Shown here piece by piece: positions 6,910-17,476 of a stretch of DNA of 64,000 bases. The DNA is from Algorimicrobium sp002414705 (GTDB taxonomy: Bacteria; Bacteroidota; Bacteroidia; Flavobacteriales; Flavobacteriaceae): positions 10,189 to 74,188 of the forward strand of contig CAXAUF010000007.1 in NCBI GenBank assembly GCA_963972425.1. Direction: 5' to 3'. The notes beneath the pieces were generated by a model. It did no database searches and was not told the DNA's origin. It saw only the letters and a list, made by a program, of their open reading frames with translations. Each line of letters opens with the position of its first letter. The first letter of the stretch is position 1. Made by a program: the position numbers and the translations under genes.

Positions 6910-9900
6910 ATGAAACAGCTCACTATAATATGCATGCTTATATTATTTGCCAATTTTACGGAAGCGCAAAACAGCGATTATGATTCGCTATGGAAATCTG
7001 TTGAAAAACTTGAAAACGAAGGTTTACCGAAATCGGCTTTAGATATCGTTACTCAAATTTCAAAAAAAGCGAAACAGGACAACAATCAGCCACAAATTAT
7101 TAAATCGCTGTTATTTAAAAGTAAATATGTACTCATTCTAGAAGAAGATGCGCAATTACAAATTATTGCAGATTTTAATCATGAAATAACACAAAGCAAA
7201 TCACCTACAAAAAATATTTTGCAAAATATGTTAGCCACTATGTATTGGCAATATTTTCAGCAAAACAGATGGCAATTTTATAACCGAACAAAAACGGCAG
7301 AAAAGGTTGATGAAACCGATTTCAGGACGTGGGATTTAGAAACGTTATTTGCGGAAATTCAAACACAATTCAGCTTGTCTTTAGAAAACGAGTTGATGCT
7401 TCAACGAACACCTATTTCCAATTTTGAAGCTATTATTTATGCTATCCCAAATTCCAAAGAATTCAGACCAACCCTTTACGATGTATTAGCCAATTCAGCT
7501 TTAGATTTCTATAAAACGGATGAAAACAGCATCAGCCAACCAGCTTATAAATTTGAAATTGATGACCCTAAATTTTTATGTCCAGCTGAAGAATTTACGC
7601 AAGCTCAAATCGCTTCAAAAGATAGTACATCCTTGCAGTTACAAGCATTGAAAATCTATCAAAATTTGATTCAATTTCACGTTAAAAACAACAACATGAA
7701 AGCATTAGTGGATATTGATGTGGCACGATTAAAATTTGTAAAAGATCATGCCACTTTCAGTAATAAAGAAACGGTGTTTTTAGAAACGTTGAAAGAATCT
7801 CGTGCTAATTACACGTCTGAAGAATCTGGATTATATGCTTTTGAAATCGCACAATTATGGCAAGAACAAGGCGAACGTTATGAACCTAAAACAGCACCAG
7901 AATTGCAATGGAAAATTAAAGACGCTTATGACCTTTGCGAAACCGTAATCAAGAACTTTCCGAAAAGTATAGCAGCTAAAAAATGTGCTGTTTTACAAAA
8001 ACAAATAGAACTCCAAAACTTACAAATAAAAACCGAAAGACATCTACCCATTAAACAAGATGATAGAATGTTGGTGACTTACAAAAACTTAAAAACGTTA
8101 GAGTTTAAAGCTTACCAACTCAACGAAAGTCAGTTCGAGAAATTCAATACTATTTATAGAGACAACGAACAATTAGATTTCATTAAAACGTTAAGCGTTT
8201 CACAATCTTGGCAAGCAACACTTAAAAATGAAGGCGATTTCCAACAACACCAAACGGAAACATTGTTGCCAGCTATGGAAAATGGTCGCTTTCTGATTGT
8301 GGCTTCAGCGAAAAACGAAGCGAACACATTTGCTATTCAAACTGTACAAATAACCAATATCGCCTTGGTTGATAAAACGGAAAACGACAAACAAACCTAT
8401 CAATTTATTAACAGGAACAATGGGCAACCTATTCCAAATCTATCTGTAAGCATATCATACAAGGAAAATTATAATGGCGATTACAAATACAAAACGGCTA
8501 CATCCGATTCCGAAGGAAACATAGAAATTATAAAAACGCAAAGTCGCAGGACACAAGTAAAAATTATTGCAACTTCAAAAACAGACAAAGCTTATTTTGG
8601 TGATTATTATGTGAATCCGGAATACAAACAAAACAAAGATCTGGTTAGCTATAAAGGCTTCCTATTTACAGACCGAAGTATTTACAGACCTGGACAAACC
8701 GTATATTTTAAAGGGATTGCTATTGAAACTGAGCAAGGCAAATCCAAGGTTTTAAAAAATGAATTAGTTCAAATAACACTTTATAACAATGTTAATAATA
8801 TAAAATTAAAAACACTTGAACTAAAAACTAATGATTTTGGCTCTGTCTCTGGTGAATTCATATTACCAATCAATGCTGTGCTAGGGGAATATCAGATGGT
8901 TTTCAATTCTGACAAGAAGTATTTTAAAACATACAACTACATTTCAGTTGAAGAATATAAACGTCCCAAATTTGAAACCACGTTCAAACCAATTACAGAA
9001 ACCTTTAAAGTTAATGATTCCATTACCGTAAAAGGAAACGCTTTAGCTTTTGCTGGCAGTACTATTACCAATGCCAAAGTGGTGTATCGGGTGCAAAGAA
9101 AAGTCCAATATCCAGATTGGTATTATTGGTATCGACCAGCGTTTTTTTCCGAACCACGAGAAATCACACATGGCCAAAGCACAACCAATGACAAAGGTGA
9201 ATTTAACATTACCTTCAAAGCCATTCCAGATAGTCGTGTTGACAAAAGCACCTTGCCGATTTTTAACTATGAAGTCACAGCCGATGTCACCGATATTAAT
9301 GGTGAAACACGCAGTAGTTCCATTATAGTAAATGTTGGTTATCATGCCATGACAGCATCTATTTCTGTTGAAAGTACGTTAGAGAAAACCACTAAAAATC
9401 ATAGTATCGAAATAGATACCAGAAATTTAAATGGTGAATTTACAGCAGCAACTGGAACGCTTAAAATATATAAGCTTAAAGCACCAGAACAGGTATTACG
9501 CAGCAGACCTTGGGATGCACCAGATTACAAAATGCTTTCAGAAGCAGAATTTAAAGCGAAATTTCCACATGATGCTTATGCTAATGAAGATAATAGTAAC
9601 AATTGGAAAAAAGGCGATAAGGTTTTTGAAACGGATTTTAACACGGAAAAATCGAAAACTGTTGATTTAGGAAATATTAAAAAATGGGATTCTGGATTGT
9701 ATGTGATGGTGTTAGAAAGTACCGATAAATTTGGTCAAACGGTTACAGCAGAGGCAAAAACAAGTTTGTATAATGATACTGACAAAACGGTTTCTGACAA
9801 TCAATTATTTAGCTTCACGACCAATAAAAACACCTATCAACCAAATGATACGGTATTGCTAACCATTGGTTCTGCCGCCGAAAATGTAACAGTTACCATG

Positions 9901-12900
9901 GATGTTGAGAAAAACGAAAAAACCATTAATAGTTATCAAATAACGCTCAATAACAACAAAAAAACTATTGAAATTCCGGTTGCAGAATCTGATTTAGGCG
10001 GATTTGCTATAAATTACAGTTTTGCGTTTGCAAACAGTTTTCAATCGGGAAATGAAATTATTTCAGTGCCTTATCCTAAAACCGATTTAGAAATAGAAAC
10101 CACCACATTCCGAGATAAACTACAACCAGGAACTGATGAAAATTGGGCATTTAAAATTAAAGGTCCAAAAGGCGAAAAAGTGTCTGCTGAAATTTTAGCC
10201 AGTATGTATGATGCCTCGTTAGACCAATTTAAACCACATAATTGGACATTAAATCCGTTAGATAAACCGTTGTATAATTCTAATGCTTCAAGACAAGCCC
10301 ATTACAGTTTTGGAATTCAAAATTTCAGAACACAAAATGTACCACGATTAAATATAGGTTTTCCTCATCAAGGCTATGATCAATTGGATTGGTTTGGGTT
10401 TTATTTTGGTGATGATAACTATTATTATGAGGATGAATTAGTCATGGAGTCTAACGAAGTGGTAGTTGAAGAACTACAAGGTAAAGTTTCAGGATTAGCT
10501 ATTAATTCGGATAAATCATCAAGAATCGTTTTAAGAGGGAATCGTTCTCTTGATGTTCCTAATCAAGCATTGATTATTATCGATGGTGTTATTTCAAGTG
10601 CGGAAACTTTGGCAAATATGTCTCCAGAAAGTATCGAGTCCACTAATGTTTTAAAAGGTGTGGCTGGATCTGCATTATATGGTTCTGAAGGTTCAAACGG
10701 AGTCATAATTATCACCACAAAAAAAGAAGGTTTATCACAAGTTCAAGTTCGCAAAAACCTCCAAGAAACCGCTTTTTTCTTTCCACAATTACAAACAGAT
10801 TCGGAAGGTAATGTGAGTTTCAGCTTCACCACACCTGAAGCTTTAACCAAGTGGAAATTGCAATTATTGGCACATACCAAAACGTTAGAAAGCCAAGTGA
10901 CTAGTTTAGAAACGGTTACTCAAAAAGAATTAATGGTTATTCCAAATGCACCACGTTTTTTACGAAATGGTGATCAAATAACCATTAGCACAAAAATTGC
11001 GAATCTATCCGAAAACAAGTTATCAGGACAAGCAATACTACAACTAACAGATGCTATAACTGGTGAAGATATATCTGCACAATTATTGGTTCTCTCCTCT
11101 GGAGAGATAGCGAAGCCAGAGAGGATTTTTGAAGTGGATTCTAAAGGAAACACCCAAGTATCTTGGCAATTAACTATTCCAGAAACCATAGATGCTATTC
11201 AATACAAAGTGGTTGCCAAAGCAGGCGATTTTAGCGATGGTGAACAAAATGCCCTACCCGTTTTATCGAATCGTATGTTGGTAACAGAAACTTTACCTAT
11301 GTGGATTAAGAGCAACGAAACTAGAACGTTCACGTTGGATAAACTAAAAACAAATACCTCATCCAGTTTAAAACATCATAAACTGACTTTGGAAATGACC
11401 TCCAATCCAGCTTGGTATGCGGTTCAGGCTCTTCCCTATTTAATGGAATATCCTTACGACTGTAGTGAGCAAACCTTTAGTCGCTATTACGCAAATGCCT
11501 TGGCAAGTCACATAGCTAATAGTAATCCACGGATTCAAGAGGTTTTTAATCAATGGCGAAATTCGGAAGCCTTGGTTTCTAATTTGGAGAAAAACCAAGA
11601 ATTAAAAAACATATTAATTCAAGAAACGCCTTGGTTACGTGATGCACAAAGCGAAACGGAACAGAAAAAACGTATCGCCTTGTTATTCGACCTCAACAAA
11701 ATGACTATCGAATTAGAAAATGCCTTGGGTAAATTAGAGCAAAACCAAATGGATTCTGGTGCTTGGCCATGGTTCAAAGGTGGACGTGAAAATCGTTTTA
11801 TAACCCAACATATTATAACAGGATTCGGGCATTTAGATAAATTGAATGTCATTCAGAGCGCTAGGGAAGAATCTATGATTTCAAACGCTATTTCTTATTT
11901 AGATAATGAATTCATCACAGAATATAAAAACATTACCAAATACAATAAAAATGCGGATTTAAGTAAAGATCATTTGAGCATGACACAGTTGCATTATTTA
12001 TACATGCGAAGCTTTTTCCCAGACATTAAACAAAGTCAAGAGGTTAAAGACATTTCAGATTATTACGGAACTCAAATTGAAAAATACTGGTTATCACGAT
12101 CTCTATATGCCAAGGGTTTAATGACGCTAATTTCGCATAGAAATCAAGCGCCTAAAACGGCTTCAAAAATCTTAAAATCTCTAGAAGAAACGAGCATCAC
12201 CAATGACGAATTAGGCGTGTACTGGAAAGAAAATCAAGCATCTTGGCATTGGTACCAAGCGCCAATTGAAACTCAAGCCTTAATGATTGAAGTGTTTTCT
12301 GAAGCTGGTTCTGTCATTCAGAATGAAACGAAGAATCTGAATACTATTGATAACCTCAAAATGTGGTTATTAAAAAACAAGCAAACCAATAAGTGGGAAA
12401 GTACCAAAGCGACAAGTGATGCGGTTTATGCTTTATTATTACAGGGAAGCAACTGGTTATCGGTTACCGAAGCCGCTACCGTATTAGTTGGCAACAAAAA
12501 AATTGACCCTTCAAAATTGGAAGCTGTAAAAGTGGAAGCCGGAACAGGTTATTATAAAACATCTTGGAACGCATCAGAAATAAAACCAGAAATGGCAGAT
12601 GTTACCTTAACAAAAACGGAAAAAGGTATTGCTTGGGGAAGTTTATACTGGCAATATTTTGAGGATTTAGACAAGATTTCTACAGCCAAAACACCGTTAC
12701 AATTGAAGAAAAAACTCTTCAAAAAAACCAATACAGATTCTGGTGAAGTTATTTCTGAAATCACATCTGAAACCAAATTAGAAGTTGGCGATTTAGTTCG
12801 CGTGCGCATTGAATTACGTAGCGATCGTGATATGGAATTCATTCACATGAAAGATATGCGTGCTGCAGGATTGGAACCTATTAATGTATTATCATCCTAT

Positions 12901-13113
12901 AAATGGCAAGATGGTTTGGGTTATTATGAAAGCACGAAAGATGCCAGTACTAATTTCTTTTTCGACTTTCTACCAAAAGGTGTTTATGTATTTGAATACG
13001 ATTTACGTGTGAATAATGCTGGAAATATGAGTAATGGCATTACAACTATTCAAAGTATGTATGCTCCAGAATTTTCAAGCCATAGCGAAGGCGTGCGTAT
13101 TGTAGTAGAATAA
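6910..13113 (+). CDS. Alpha-2-macroglobulin family protein with TonB-plug-like insert
   Basis: This 2067-residue envelope protein begins with a signal peptide (MKQLTIICMLILFANFTEAQ). Residues about 1-470 are a helical N-terminal region. The MG domains follow, with the hallmark FTDRSIYRPGQTVYFKG near residues 586-602. The A2M domain begins near residue 1285 (FFFPQLQTDSEGNVSFSF). The thioester site is YDCSEQTFSR with Cys1518 (CxEQ form), so covalent trapping of proteases is possible. Between the MG and A2M parts, about residues 1190-1272, lies a segment like a SusC/TonB receptor plug (RIVLRGNRSLDVPNQALIII, LYGSEGSNGVIIITTKK). Bacterial A2M proteins are thought to trap hostile proteases in the periplasm or at the surface. 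It is monocistronic. Confidence 0.93.
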   Translation: MKQLTIICMLILFANFTEAQNSDYDSLWKSVEKLENEGLPKSALDIVTQISKKAKQDNNQPQIIKSLLFKSKYVLILEEDAQLQIIADFNHEITQSKSPTKNILQNMLATMYWQYFQQNRWQFYNRTKTAEKVDETDFRTWDLETLFAEIQTQFSLSLENELMLQRTPISNFEAIIYAIPNSKEFRPTLYDVLANSALDFYKTDENSISQPAYKFEIDDPKFLCPAEEFTQAQIASKDSTSLQLQALKIYQNLIQFHVKNNNMKALVDIDVARLKFVKDHATFSNKETVFLETLKESRANYTSEESGLYAFEIAQLWQEQGERYEPKTAPELQWKIKDAYDLCETVIKNFPKSIAAKKCAVLQKQIELQNLQIKTERHLPIKQDDRMLVTYKNLKTLEFKAYQLNESQFEKFNTIYRDNEQLDFIKTLSVSQSWQATLKNEGDFQQHQTETLLPAMENGRFLIVASAKNEANTFAIQTVQITNIALVDKTENDKQTYQFINRNNGQPIPNLSVSISYKENYNGDYKYKTATSDSEGNIEIIKTQSRRTQVKIIATSKTDKAYFGDYYVNPEYKQNKDLVSYKGFLFTDRSIYRPGQTVYFKGIAIETEQGKSKVLKNELVQITLYNNVNNIKLKTLELKTNDFGSVSGEFILPINAVLGEYQMVFNSDKKYFKTYNYISVEEYKRPKFETTFKPITETFKVNDSITVKGNALAFAGSTITNAKVVYRVQRKVQYPDWYYWYRPAFFSEPREITHGQSTTNDKGEFNITFKAIPDSRVDKSTLPIFNYEVTADVTDINGETRSSSIIVNVGYHAMTASISVESTLEKTTKNHSIEIDTRNLNGEFTAATGTLKIYKLKAPEQVLRSRPWDAPDYKMLSEAEFKAKFPHDAYANEDNSNNWKKGDKVFETDFNTEKSKTVDLGNIKKWDSGLYVMVLESTDKFGQTVTAEAKTSLYNDTDKTVSDNQLFSFTTNKNTYQPNDTVLLTIGSAAENVTVTMDVEKNEKTINSYQITLNNNKKTIEIPVAESDLGGFAINYSFAFANSFQSGNEIISVPYPKTDLEIETTTFRDKLQPGTDENWAFKIKGPKGEKVSAEILASMYDASLDQFKPHNWTLNPLDKPLYNSNASRQAHYSFGIQNFRTQNVPRLNIGFPHQGYDQLDWFGFYFGDDNYYYEDELVMESNEVVVEELQGKVSGLAINSDKSSRIVLRGNRSLDVPNQALIIIDGVISSAETLANMSPESIESTNVLKGVAGSALYGSEGSNGVIIITTKKEGLSQVQVRKNLQETAFFFPQLQTDSEGNVSFSFTTPEALTKWKLQLLAHTKTLESQVTSLETVTQKELMVIPNAPRFLRNGDQITISTKIANLSENKLSGQAILQLTDAITGEDISAQLLVLSSGEIAKPERIFEVDSKGNTQVSWQLTIPETIDAIQYKVVAKAGDFSDGEQNALPVLSNRMLVTETLPMWIKSNETRTFTLDKLKTNTSSSLKHHKLTLEMTSNPAWYAVQALPYLMEYPYDCSEQTFSRYYANALASHIANSNPRIQEVFNQWRNSEALVSNLEKNQELKNILIQETPWLRDAQSETEQKKRIALLFDLNKMTIELENALGKLEQNQMDSGAWPWFKGGRENRFITQHIITGFGHLDKLNVIQSAREESMISNAISYLDNEFITEYKNITKYNKNADLSKDHLSMTQLHYLYMRSFFPDIKQSQEVKDISDYYGTQIEKYWLSRSLYAKGLMTLISHRNQAPKTASKILKSLEETSITNDELGVYWKENQASWHWYQAPIETQALMIEVFSEAGSVIQNETKNLNTIDNLKMWLLKNKQTNKWESTKATSDAVYALLLQGSNWLSVTEAATVLVGNKKIDPSKLEAVKVEAGTGYYKTSWNASEIKPEMADVTLTKTEKGIAWGSLYWQYFEDLDKISTAKTPLQLKKKLFKKTNTDSGEVISEITSETKLEVGDLVRVRIELRSDRDMEFIHMKDMRAAGLEPINVLSSYKWQDGLGYYESTKDASTNFFFDFLPKGVYVFEYDLRVNNAGNMSNGITTIQSMYAPEFSSHSEGVRIVVE

Positions 13114-13195
13114 ATTAATGTGAAAAAACAAAAATCCATAATGACTTCGTTACTAAATGACTAACTTTACAAACCAATAGATTCTGTTTTTATTT

Positions 13196-13669
13196 ATGAA
13201 ACATATTTTTCTCTTATTACTAGCTGTATTTACAATTAGCACAAGTGTTTTTGCTCAAAACAATTCCGTAAATGAGCAAGCTAATAAAGTAACAGATAGC
13301 ATGATTTTTTTAACCTATCATATTAAAAAATCAAGTGATACTAGTTTTGAAATCAATCATGTAAAAACGGTTTTAGCTAAAGGTCGGATTAAAGGGTTTC
13401 ATGAAGAAAAGGAACTTATGAAAACAGGTAATTTAACTTGTGAATTATTGGACGAGGAATTACAAGTAATTAAAACACGCTACATTAAAAATCCGATGGA
13501 AAAAATTATTGAATTTGTAAATGATTCAGGCAATTTAGAAAAACGCTTAATCTCATTGGATAGAACCGATTTCGCATTTAGAATGCCTTATAATAAATCG
13601 GTAAAATATGCACGCATATATGTTATTACCAATTCAGATACTACCAATTACATAATAACCAAGCTTTAA
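13196..13669 (+). CDS. Secreted protein of unknown function
   Basis: The 157-residue product has a clear signal peptide (MKHIFLLLLAVFTISTSVFAQ). The mature part is predicted beta-rich, with segments such as KSVKYARIYVITNSDTTNYII near the C-terminus. No family is recognised. It lies 5 bases before the M64 peptidase gene, on the same strand, so the two are probably co-transcribed. It could be an accessory protein of the peptidase, but only the position suggests this. Confidence 0.7.
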   Translation: MKHIFLLLLAVFTISTSVFAQNNSVNEQANKVTDSMIFLTYHIKKSSDTSFEINHVKTVLAKGRIKGFHEEKELMKTGNLTCELLDEELQVIKTRYIKNPMEKIIEFVNDSGNLEKRLISLDRTDFAFRMPYNKSVKYARIYVITNSDTTNYIITKL

Positions 13670-13674
13670 TTATT

Positions 13675-15066
13675 ATGATAAAACCTTTACTAACTTTATT
13701 ATATTTTCTTGTTTTAGCAAGTTCGTATTCACAGACTTTTGATGTAGAAACCATTAAAAATGCTGGTGATAATGATAAACGCATTAATATTGTTATTCTT
13801 GGTGATGGTTATACGGAAGTCGAGCTTCCAGATTTCCGAGATGATGCATTAAATTTTGTGAGCGCTATTTTTGGGCAATCGCCTTTTTCAGAGTATTCAG
13901 ATTATTTTAATGTACATATTATAAAAGTTATTTCAAACGAAAGTGGTGCAACACATCCTGGCACGGCAACTGATGAAGCTAGTTACAGCGTCCCAGTTTC
14001 TGCGGTCGACAATTATTTTGGCAGCACTTATGATGGTTTTGGCTCTCATCGCTTATTATATGCTCCAAATTATATTTTAATCACCTCTGTTTTAGCTGCT
14101 AATTTTCCTGAATACGACCAAGCGCTTATTTTAGTAAACTCACCTTATTATGGTGGAAGTGGTGGTGAATTTCCAGTAGCGTCTACTGGAGCAAGCGCTG
14201 ATGAAATTGCTATTCATGAAATTGGACATTCTTTAGTTGACTTAAAAGATGAATATTACCCAGGCGATTTGTTAGCTGAAGAAGGTATAAATATGACCGA
14301 AGAAACAGATCCTAGTCTTGTAAGATGGACTAATTGGGTTGGATCTAATGGTATTGGTGTCTTTCAATATTGCGCAACTGGATCTTGCTCCGACTGGTAC
14401 AGACCGCATCAAACTTGCAAAATGCGCTATTTAGGATTTCCTTTTTGTGCTGTTTGTAAAGAAGGAATTATTGAGAAAATACACGATTTAGTGTCACCAA
14501 TTGATAGCTTTTCTCCAACTAGTTTATCCATTGAAACGGCAACCTTTCCCGTTACTTTCAATGTTTCGCTTATTAATCCAACTACGAGTTCTTTAGAAAC
14601 TACTTGGACATTAAATGGTTCTACATTTACTACAGATGTCAATATGGTTTCTATATTGGAAGCAGATGTGAATGATGGTATAAATAGTCTATCGGTTACC
14701 GTTACAGACAACACAAGTTTACAGCGTATTGATAGTCATGAAACTATTCATGTTTCAACTGTTACTTGGAGTATTGACAATACCACATTAGGTATTACCG
14801 ATATTACCGCTGAAGAAAATCGATTTTCTATTTCACTCTACCCAAACCCAACAAACAATGCTTTTTATGTGAAGTTTGACAGTTTCAATACGTCAGATTT
14901 ACGTTTAGAATTAACAAGTATGGATGGCAAACAGGTTTTATCAACCCATTTAGAACCTGGAATAACAAACGCTGTAAATTTAGACCAACAAGCTGCAGGC
15001 CTTTACCTAGCTAACTTTTATAGTGACTCTGTTTTATTAGCTCGTAAAAAAGTTATTAAAAAGTAA
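13675..15066 (+). CDS. M64-family metallopeptidase with type IX sorting domain
   Basis: The 463-residue product has a signal peptide (MIKPLLTLLYFLVLASSYSQ), then a domain of the IgA peptidase M64 type: NIVILGDGYTEVELPDFRDD (about residues 38-57), SPFSEYSDYFNVHIIKV, and the zinc site HEIGHSLVDLKDEY with His181, Glu182 and His185. A spacer follows, then a C-terminal type A sorting domain of about 80 residues (SLYPNPTNNAFYVKF, ending ARKKVIKK). The protein should be exported by the Sec route and moved to the surface or outside by the type IX system. The substrate is unknown. It forms an operon with the small secreted gene upstream. Confidence 0.93.
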   Translation: MIKPLLTLLYFLVLASSYSQTFDVETIKNAGDNDKRINIVILGDGYTEVELPDFRDDALNFVSAIFGQSPFSEYSDYFNVHIIKVISNESGATHPGTATDEASYSVPVSAVDNYFGSTYDGFGSHRLLYAPNYILITSVLAANFPEYDQALILVNSPYYGGSGGEFPVASTGASADEIAIHEIGHSLVDLKDEYYPGDLLAEEGINMTEETDPSLVRWTNWVGSNGIGVFQYCATGSCSDWYRPHQTCKMRYLGFPFCAVCKEGIIEKIHDLVSPIDSFSPTSLSIETATFPVTFNVSLINPTTSSLETTWTLNGSTFTTDVNMVSILEADVNDGINSLSVTVTDNTSLQRIDSHETIHVSTVTWSIDNTTLGITDITAEENRFSISLYPNPTNNAFYVKFDSFNTSDLRLELTSMDGKQVLSTHLEPGITNAVNLDQQAAGLYLANFYSDSVLLARKKVIKK

Positions 15067-15068
15067 GT

Positions 15069-15575
15069 TTATTTTTTGGGCGGATATTTCTCTAATAATT
15101 TTATTACCACTTTTTGAAACTGCGCTTCTCGCGCTTCAGGTGTGTTTTCTGGAGCGGCAGGCTCACTACTAACACCTTGCCAAAATAATTGTTGTGTTTT
15201 TCCATCAACAAAATCTAAAACAATTTGTCTAGAAATTGAACCTTGACCAATAGGAATACCAACAGACATGCCTCCACCACCACTTCCAACACCCATTCCA
15301 ACGGAACTTGTTTGAGCAGATTGGTAGGTTTCACTTTTAACATCAATAATAAAATCTGGTGTTTCTGAAAGTACAAATCCTTTCTTTTGAAGTTGAGAAT
15401 CTAGTAAATTAAAAAAACGTTTTGCATCCAGTTGACTTAAACCCGTTTGCATATCATCAAAATAATTGTAGGTTTTGTATTGAGTAAAGTCTGTGCCTTT
15501 TTCGTAATCATAATTTACAGTAACACCACAAGAAGTGATAAGCAAGGCTAAAATTAGGGCTTGAAATCTTTTCAT
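15069..15575 (-). CDS. DUF4136 lipoprotein
   Basis: The 168-residue product has a lipoprotein signal with lipobox LLITSC (Cys16). The mature part has the DUF4136 pattern (VTVNYDYEKGTDFTQYKTYNYF, then a Gly/Ser-rich GVGSGGGGMSVGIPIGQG stretch and FVDGKTQQLFWQGVSS). It is predicted in the envelope; its role is not known. It is the last gene of a minus-strand group with the K+ channel (21 bases upstream) and obgE. Its stop is 2 bases from the convergent stop of the M64 gene, with no visible terminator between them. Confidence 0.88.
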   Translation of the reverse strand: MKRFQALILALLITSCGVTVNYDYEKGTDFTQYKTYNYFDDMQTGLSQLDAKRFFNLLDSQLQKKGFVLSETPDFIIDVKSETYQSAQTSSVGMGVGSGGGGMSVGIPIGQGSISRQIVLDFVDGKTQQLFWQGVSSEPAAPENTPEAREAQFQKVVIKLLEKYPPKK

Positions 15576-15596
15576 TTTTATTTTAAATATACAAAA

Positions 15597-16304
15597 TTAT
15601 TCAGTTTTGTTATCTACAGACTTTGTTAAAGCTGAAGAAATAATACCGGTTGGAATAGCAACAATTCCTAAACCAATAATTAAAATAAAGAAGGTAAATA
15701 CTTTTCCGCCTACGGTAATGGGATATACATCTCCATAACCAACGGTTGTTAAGGTTACAATTGCCCACCACAAACTATCAAATATTGAAGAGAAATGTTC
15801 TGGTTGCGCGGCATTTTCAAAATAGTAAATACCTACAGCTGCAAAGTAAATAAGGATTAATGTGATAAACAGAAATAGTAAAATTTCTTCTTTTGCAGAT
15901 TTAATAGCAGCTGTAAAATGGTTCATAGCACGATTGTAACGCACCAGCTTTAAAATTCGGAAAAGCCTTAAAAATCGTAAGGCTCGTAAGGATCTTAAAT
16001 CGACACCAAATGACAAGTAAAAAGGCAAAATAGCCAAGAAATCAATTACACCAAAAAAGCTAAAAATAAATTTAGGCTTGCTGTCCGCTACATAAATACG
16101 TAACAGATATTCAGCTGTAAAAATAACAACACTAAAAACCTCAACAATATTTAGAATTAGTTTTGTTTTTGGTTTTAAATTAGGAATGGTCTCTACCGTA
16201 AACGTTACAATAGAAACTAAGATAAGCACTTGAATAAAAATAGCGAAAATCCGACTTAACATATTGTCATTGAATTCTACAATATTTTTAACACGCTGTT
16301 TCAT
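15597..16304 (-). CDS. Voltage-gated-type potassium channel (ion transporter)
   Basis: The 235-residue inner-membrane protein has six transmembrane segments. S4 carries repeated arginines (LRSLRALRFLRLFRILKLVR, about residues 103-122), the voltage-sensor pattern. The pore loop holds the K+ filter TTVGYGD at 186-192, preceded by SLWWAIVTL. It ends soon after S6, so there is no cytoplasmic TrkA/RCK domain. It should conduct K+ as a tetramer. It follows obgE by 6 bases on the minus strand, so the two are one transcript. Confidence 0.92.
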   Translation of the reverse strand: MKQRVKNIVEFNDNMLSRIFAIFIQVLILVSIVTFTVETIPNLKPKTKLILNIVEVFSVVIFTAEYLLRIYVADSKPKFIFSFFGVIDFLAILPFYLSFGVDLRSLRALRFLRLFRILKLVRYNRAMNHFTAAIKSAKEEILLFLFITLILIYFAAVGIYYFENAAQPEHFSSIFDSLWWAIVTLTTVGYGDVYPITVGGKVFTFFILIIGLGIVAIPTGIISSALTKSVDNKTE

Positions 16305-16310
16305 AAGTGT

Positions 16311-17309
16311 TTAATCATTCAACATGTTCCACAATTTATCTTTCAATTCTTGAAGACCTTGTTGTGCTACAGAGGATATAAACAAATAATCTACTGGAAG
16401 CTCACCATCTAAAATCTCTTTTAGTTCTGCTTTAAGCTCATCATCCAACATATCACTTTTAGAGATAGCTACAATACGTTCTTTATCTAAAATTTCAGGA
16501 TTGTATCGTTTCAATTCATCTAATAGAATATCATATTGCTTTCTAATATCGTCTGCATCAGCAGGAATTAAAAATAGCAAAACGGAGTTACGTTCTATAT
16601 GTCGAAGAAAATAATGCCCAAGTCCGCGACCTTCAGCAGCACCTTCAATAATTCCTGGAATATCTGCAATTACAAATGATTGGTGATCGCGATGTTCCAC
16701 AATACCTAAATTAGGCTTTAATGTGGTAAACTCGTAATCGGCAATTTTAGGTTTTGCAGCAGTAACTACAGATAACAAAGTAGACTTTCCTGCATTTGGA
16801 AAACCAACTAATCCAACGTCAGCTAATACTTTTAATTCTAAAACAATTTCAATTTCTTCACCTGGAATTCCAGGTTGTGCATAACGTGGTGTTTGATTTG
16901 TAGACGTTTTAAAATGCCAGTTTCCACGACCACCCATACCACCTTTGGCTATTATTTTTTCTTCACCATGATCGGTAATTTCAAAAAGAATATCATTGGT
17001 TTCTTTATCACGAACAACAGTTCCTAAAGGCACATCCATGTAAACATCAGAACCATCAGCTCCCGTGCTTCTACTTTTACTACCATGAGAGCCATGTTCT
17101 GCTTTAAAATGTCTTTTGAATTTGTAGATATATAAGGTCCAAAGATTCTGATTTCCACGAATTATTACATGACCACCACGACCTCCATCTCCACCATCTG
17201 GACCACCTTTTTCAATATACTTTTCTCTATGTAAATGCGCAGAACCTTTTCCACCATTTCCGGAAGACACATACAATTTTACGTAATCCACGAAATTTCC
17301 TTCAGTCAT
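16311..17309 (-). CDS. obgE: GTPase ObgE/CgtA
   Basis: The 332-residue protein has the glycine-rich Obg fold at the N-terminus (FVDYVKLYVSSGNGGKGSAH, GGPDGGDGGRGGHVI), then a GTPase domain with the P-loop GFPNAGKST at 169-177, the G2 region FTTLKP, the G3 motif DIPG and the G4-like SKSD. It binds the large ribosomal subunit late in assembly and takes part in growth control. There is no Obg C-terminal extension, as is common in Bacteroidota. It leads the transcript with the K+ channel and DUF4136 genes. Confidence 0.96.
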   Translation of the reverse strand: MTEGNFVDYVKLYVSSGNGGKGSAHLHREKYIEKGGPDGGDGGRGGHVIIRGNQNLWTLYIYKFKRHFKAEHGSHGSKSRSTGADGSDVYMDVPLGTVVRDKETNDILFEITDHGEEKIIAKGGMGGRGNWHFKTSTNQTPRYAQPGIPGEEIEIVLELKVLADVGLVGFPNAGKSTLLSVVTAAKPKIADYEFTTLKPNLGIVEHRDHQSFVIADIPGIIEGAAEGRGLGHYFLRHIERNSVLLFLIPADADDIRKQYDILLDELKRYNPEILDKERIVAISKSDMLDDELKAELKEILDGELPVDYLFISSVAQQGLQELKDKLWNMLND

Positions 17310-17476
17310 AATTATCCTATAATTTATACACTTAAATTTAATGATAACAGCTTTAAGTTTTGCTTTTTATCTTTAAATTGCATGTTACTTCTTTTCCCAA
17401 AATGGGACATTATTCTAATTAATTACTATTTCTGTTTTTACTTATTTACTTAAAAAGATTTCAGCAACAGAAAAAG

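Noticed and set aside
9043..9345. Open frames on both strands inside the alpha-2-macroglobulin gene
   Set aside because: They overlap clear MG-domain coding sequence, have no family features and poor start contexts; they are shadows of the main gene.
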